A stretch of 64,000 nucleotides of DNA from Porphyra umbilicalis. Lineage: Eukaryota; Rhodophyta; Bangiophyceae; Bangiales; Bangiaceae. The stretch spans positions 1-64,000 of the forward strand of contig KV918889.1 in assembly GCA_002049455.2 (NCBI GenBank), read 5' to 3'. Below, one piece after another: positions 62,046-64,000 of the stretch. The notes below the pieces were generated by a model. That model had not been told where the DNA came from. It did no database searches and saw nothing but the letters and a program-made list of their open reading frames with translations. Made by a program: the position numbers and the translations under genes. The number at the start of each line of letters is the position of its first letter. The stretch's first letter is position 1.

Positions 62046-64000
62046 CTCCCCCAATTACATTGGAGTTAATATAAGTCGACCAGAACGGACGGTATCAATA
62101 CCGTCCCAAGCACTCTGCGCGATTTTTCTTGTGGACCGTAACGTTACCGTCCACCAAAAAAAAGTCGCCGTTAGTCCACAAAAACAAAAGGGGCTCAGTC
62201 GACTGCCCCCGACTCGGGCAGCAACATGACATACCCCAGCCGGCCGTCCGAGCACCACAACCGGCCCAAACCGCCGCAAATCCGATGCCAAACGCAAAGG
62301 GCAAGCGGCCCGTCACCATGGTCGCTCCGCCAAAGACCTCCGCCGACCACGGAGGGGCTCAGCATGTGGATGCAGGACGTGGGGCGGGCGTAGCGCCCAG
62401 CCCCGCGTTGCCAAGATCGGCGCCAACGCCAATGACGCGCCGAAACAAGACAAACGCCGGGGCCGGCAGCGGCTTTGTCAGCCCGTCTGCCGGCATGTCC
62501 ACGCTAGGGAGGAAGTAGAACGTCACCTCCCCGCGCGCCACGTTGTCACGGACCTTGTGGTACACGACATCCACGTGCTTGGTACGCCCGGTGGCTTCGG
62601 GGTTGTTAACCAAGGCGAGGCAAGCCTGGTTGTCTTCCCCCATCGGCACGGCCCCGCCATCGACGCCCAGAGCCGACAGCAGCTCGCGTAGCCACAGCGC
62701 ATCCTTGGTGGCCATCGCGGCGGCCACGAACACCGCTTCGGCCGTCGAGGTTGCCACCGTCGACTGGCGCTTGCTTGCCCACGTGATGGGCCCGCCATTG
62801 AGGGTGAAGACGAAGCCTGTCGTCGACCGACGGCCGTCAACGTCGCCCGCCCAGTCGGCGTCGACAAACCCCTGCAGCGGCTCGCTGCCGCCGTAGACCA
62901 CTCCAAGGCGAGTTGTCCCGCGCAGTTAGCGCAATGCCCCCTTTGCTGCGCGCATGTGGTCCTGCTCAGGGCCCGACATGAAGCGCGACAGCACCCCCAC
63001 GGCAAAGGCGATGTCCGGCCTTGTCGTGGTGGACAGGTAGAGGAGGGAGCCGACCAACTCGGCGTAACGGTTATCCTCCGGCAGCAGGTCCTCGCCCGTC
63101 TTGGCTAGCTTAACCCCTGACGCCATTGGCGCCTTGTTTGGGGTGGAGGTCTCCATCCCAAACGCCTCCAGCAGCGTCACCGTGTGCCCCGGGTTGCTCA
63201 GAGTGAGAATCTTTGACTCACGGTCACGCATGACCTTCATGCCAATGAAGTCGTTAACCTCCCCCATGTCACGTACTTCGAACTTTGCCGACACAGAGCG
63301 CTTGACGGCAGCAACTCCAGACAGCTTCTCGCCCGCCATGATAAGGTCGTCGACGTACACGAGGATGAAGACGCGCCCGTGCACAGGGTGGCACCACTCG
63401 TAGAGGCACGGGTCTACCTTGGATCGCAGTGCACCGATCTCCTTGAGCTCCTTGTCGAGCTTGATGCCCCACAGCCGCCCAGCCTGCTTTGTCCCGTAGA
63501 GCGCCAGGTTAAGCCGACACATCTCCTCCACGCCCTCCGGCTCGATAACGTCGGGGAGTTTGATGTACATCTCCTTGTCCATCTTGGCGTTGAGGAAGGC
63601 TGTCTTGACGTCGACATGGTGAACCTCCCAGCCCGAGGCTGCAGCCACAGCAAAGAGGGCCCGTGTGGTAGCCGCGCTGGGCACCGGCGCCCACGTCTCG
63701 TCAAAGTCCCGCCCCGGCACTTCGCTGAAACCTTGGGCCACGAGGCGAGCCTTGTAGCGCGTCATCTTGCCCTCCGCGTCGTGTTTGATGTCGAACACGA
63801 AACGCGTCTTGATGGCCTTGTGCTTCTTGTTGTTCACCTTAATCTTGGACCAGGTGCCAAGCTTCTTGTGCGCTGCCACCTCCTCCTTGATGGCCTGCTT
63901 GCAACGCGGCCAATCAGAACGAGCACGTGCCTCTTTCTCGTTTGCCGGGGGCTTGTGTAGGTCGCAGCCCGACTCAGCCGCACTCTTGGTACCGCATGCC
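62046..64000 (-). mobile_element. Ty1/Copia LTR retrotransposon, copy 3 (partial, runs off the right edge)
   Basis: 3' part of a Copia element read leftward and distinct from copies 1 and 2. Recognised parts are reverse transcriptase (GWEVHHVDVKTAFLNAKMD, LVYVDDLIMAG; about 63.0-63.9 kb) and RNase H ([25 protein letters not shown]; about 62.4-62.9 kb), then a non-coding stretch with two strong palindromes and the 3' purine tract. It looks broken, with about one break in the visible part. Age cannot be judged without the second LTR. Confidence 0.9.
62088..62154. repeat. pair of palindromes before the Copia-3 purine tract
   Basis: GACGGTAT-CA-ATACCGTC at 62088-62105 (perfect 8-bp arms) and a 24-bp near-perfect palindrome GTGGACCGTAAC/GTTACCGTCCAC at 62131-62154 with one mismatched pair. 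Both share the GGTA(A)/ACGGT words. Confidence 0.8.

Overview
The window is a GC-rich eukaryotic nuclear segment with long G and C homopolymers, a few short GT-AG introns and very many transposable elements. Ordinary genes are sparse. The composition, the rare short introns and the Copia load would fit a bangiophyte red alga (Porphyra/Pyropia type). That is an inference: no marker gene in the window proves it.

Layout. 0.4-2.1 kb (-): a pogo/Tigger-type transposase. 3.0-3.2 kb: a long foldback hairpin. 5.3-12.2 kb: the only clear block of host-type genes, namely a START-like lipid-binding protein (+), a TMEM62-like metallophosphoesterase (-) and a lipocalin (-); the first two change frame at G/C homopolymers. 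13.4-13.9 kb: a hAT-type MITE. 14.0-15.5 kb: degenerate tandem repeats. 15.8-16.6 kb (-): an unknown protein. 17.3-17.8 kb: a minisatellite of twelve exact 40-bp steps. 19.3-25.9 kb (-): a multi-exon gene of unknown function, split by a recent Copia element (20661-24358, TSD GTCGC). 26.6-26.9 kb: a second hAT-type MITE with a perfect 8-bp TSD. 27.8-30.3 kb: a coding-like remnant between two 250-bp direct repeats. 30.7-31.2 kb: a Harbinger-like MITE.

The main item is a giant PIF/Harbinger DNA transposon at 35269-50576 (15.3 kb; 10.3 kb without the Copia element nested in it). It has 29-bp perfect terminal inverted repeats, TTA target duplications and subterminal GCGAAC motif clusters at both ends. 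Its two convergent genes are a DDE nuclease with a tail of about 22 repeats of 33 residues (+) and a Myb/SANT-like DNA-binding protein (-). The palindrome GCGGCCGC is extraordinarily dense across the element, including about 1 kb with no supported gene. A near-whole Copia element (38627-43585, TSD CGACT) sits inside the repeat tail.

51.0-52.6 kb (+): a three-exon Cys-rich gene of unknown function with one in-frame stop. 53.8-61.5 kb (+): a non-LTR retrotransposon with two ORFs joined by an ATGA stop/start overlap; ORF2 carries five N-terminal zinc fingers, an RT, a CCHC knuckle and a C-terminal restriction-like endonuclease. From about 61.6 kb to the right edge: the 3' part of a third, different Copia element (-).

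Together the window records nested and competing mobile elements of four classes (Tc1/mariner-pogo, hAT MITE, Harbinger, LINE/Copia). The two complete Copia copies are the youngest, with LTR pairs about 99 percent identical.
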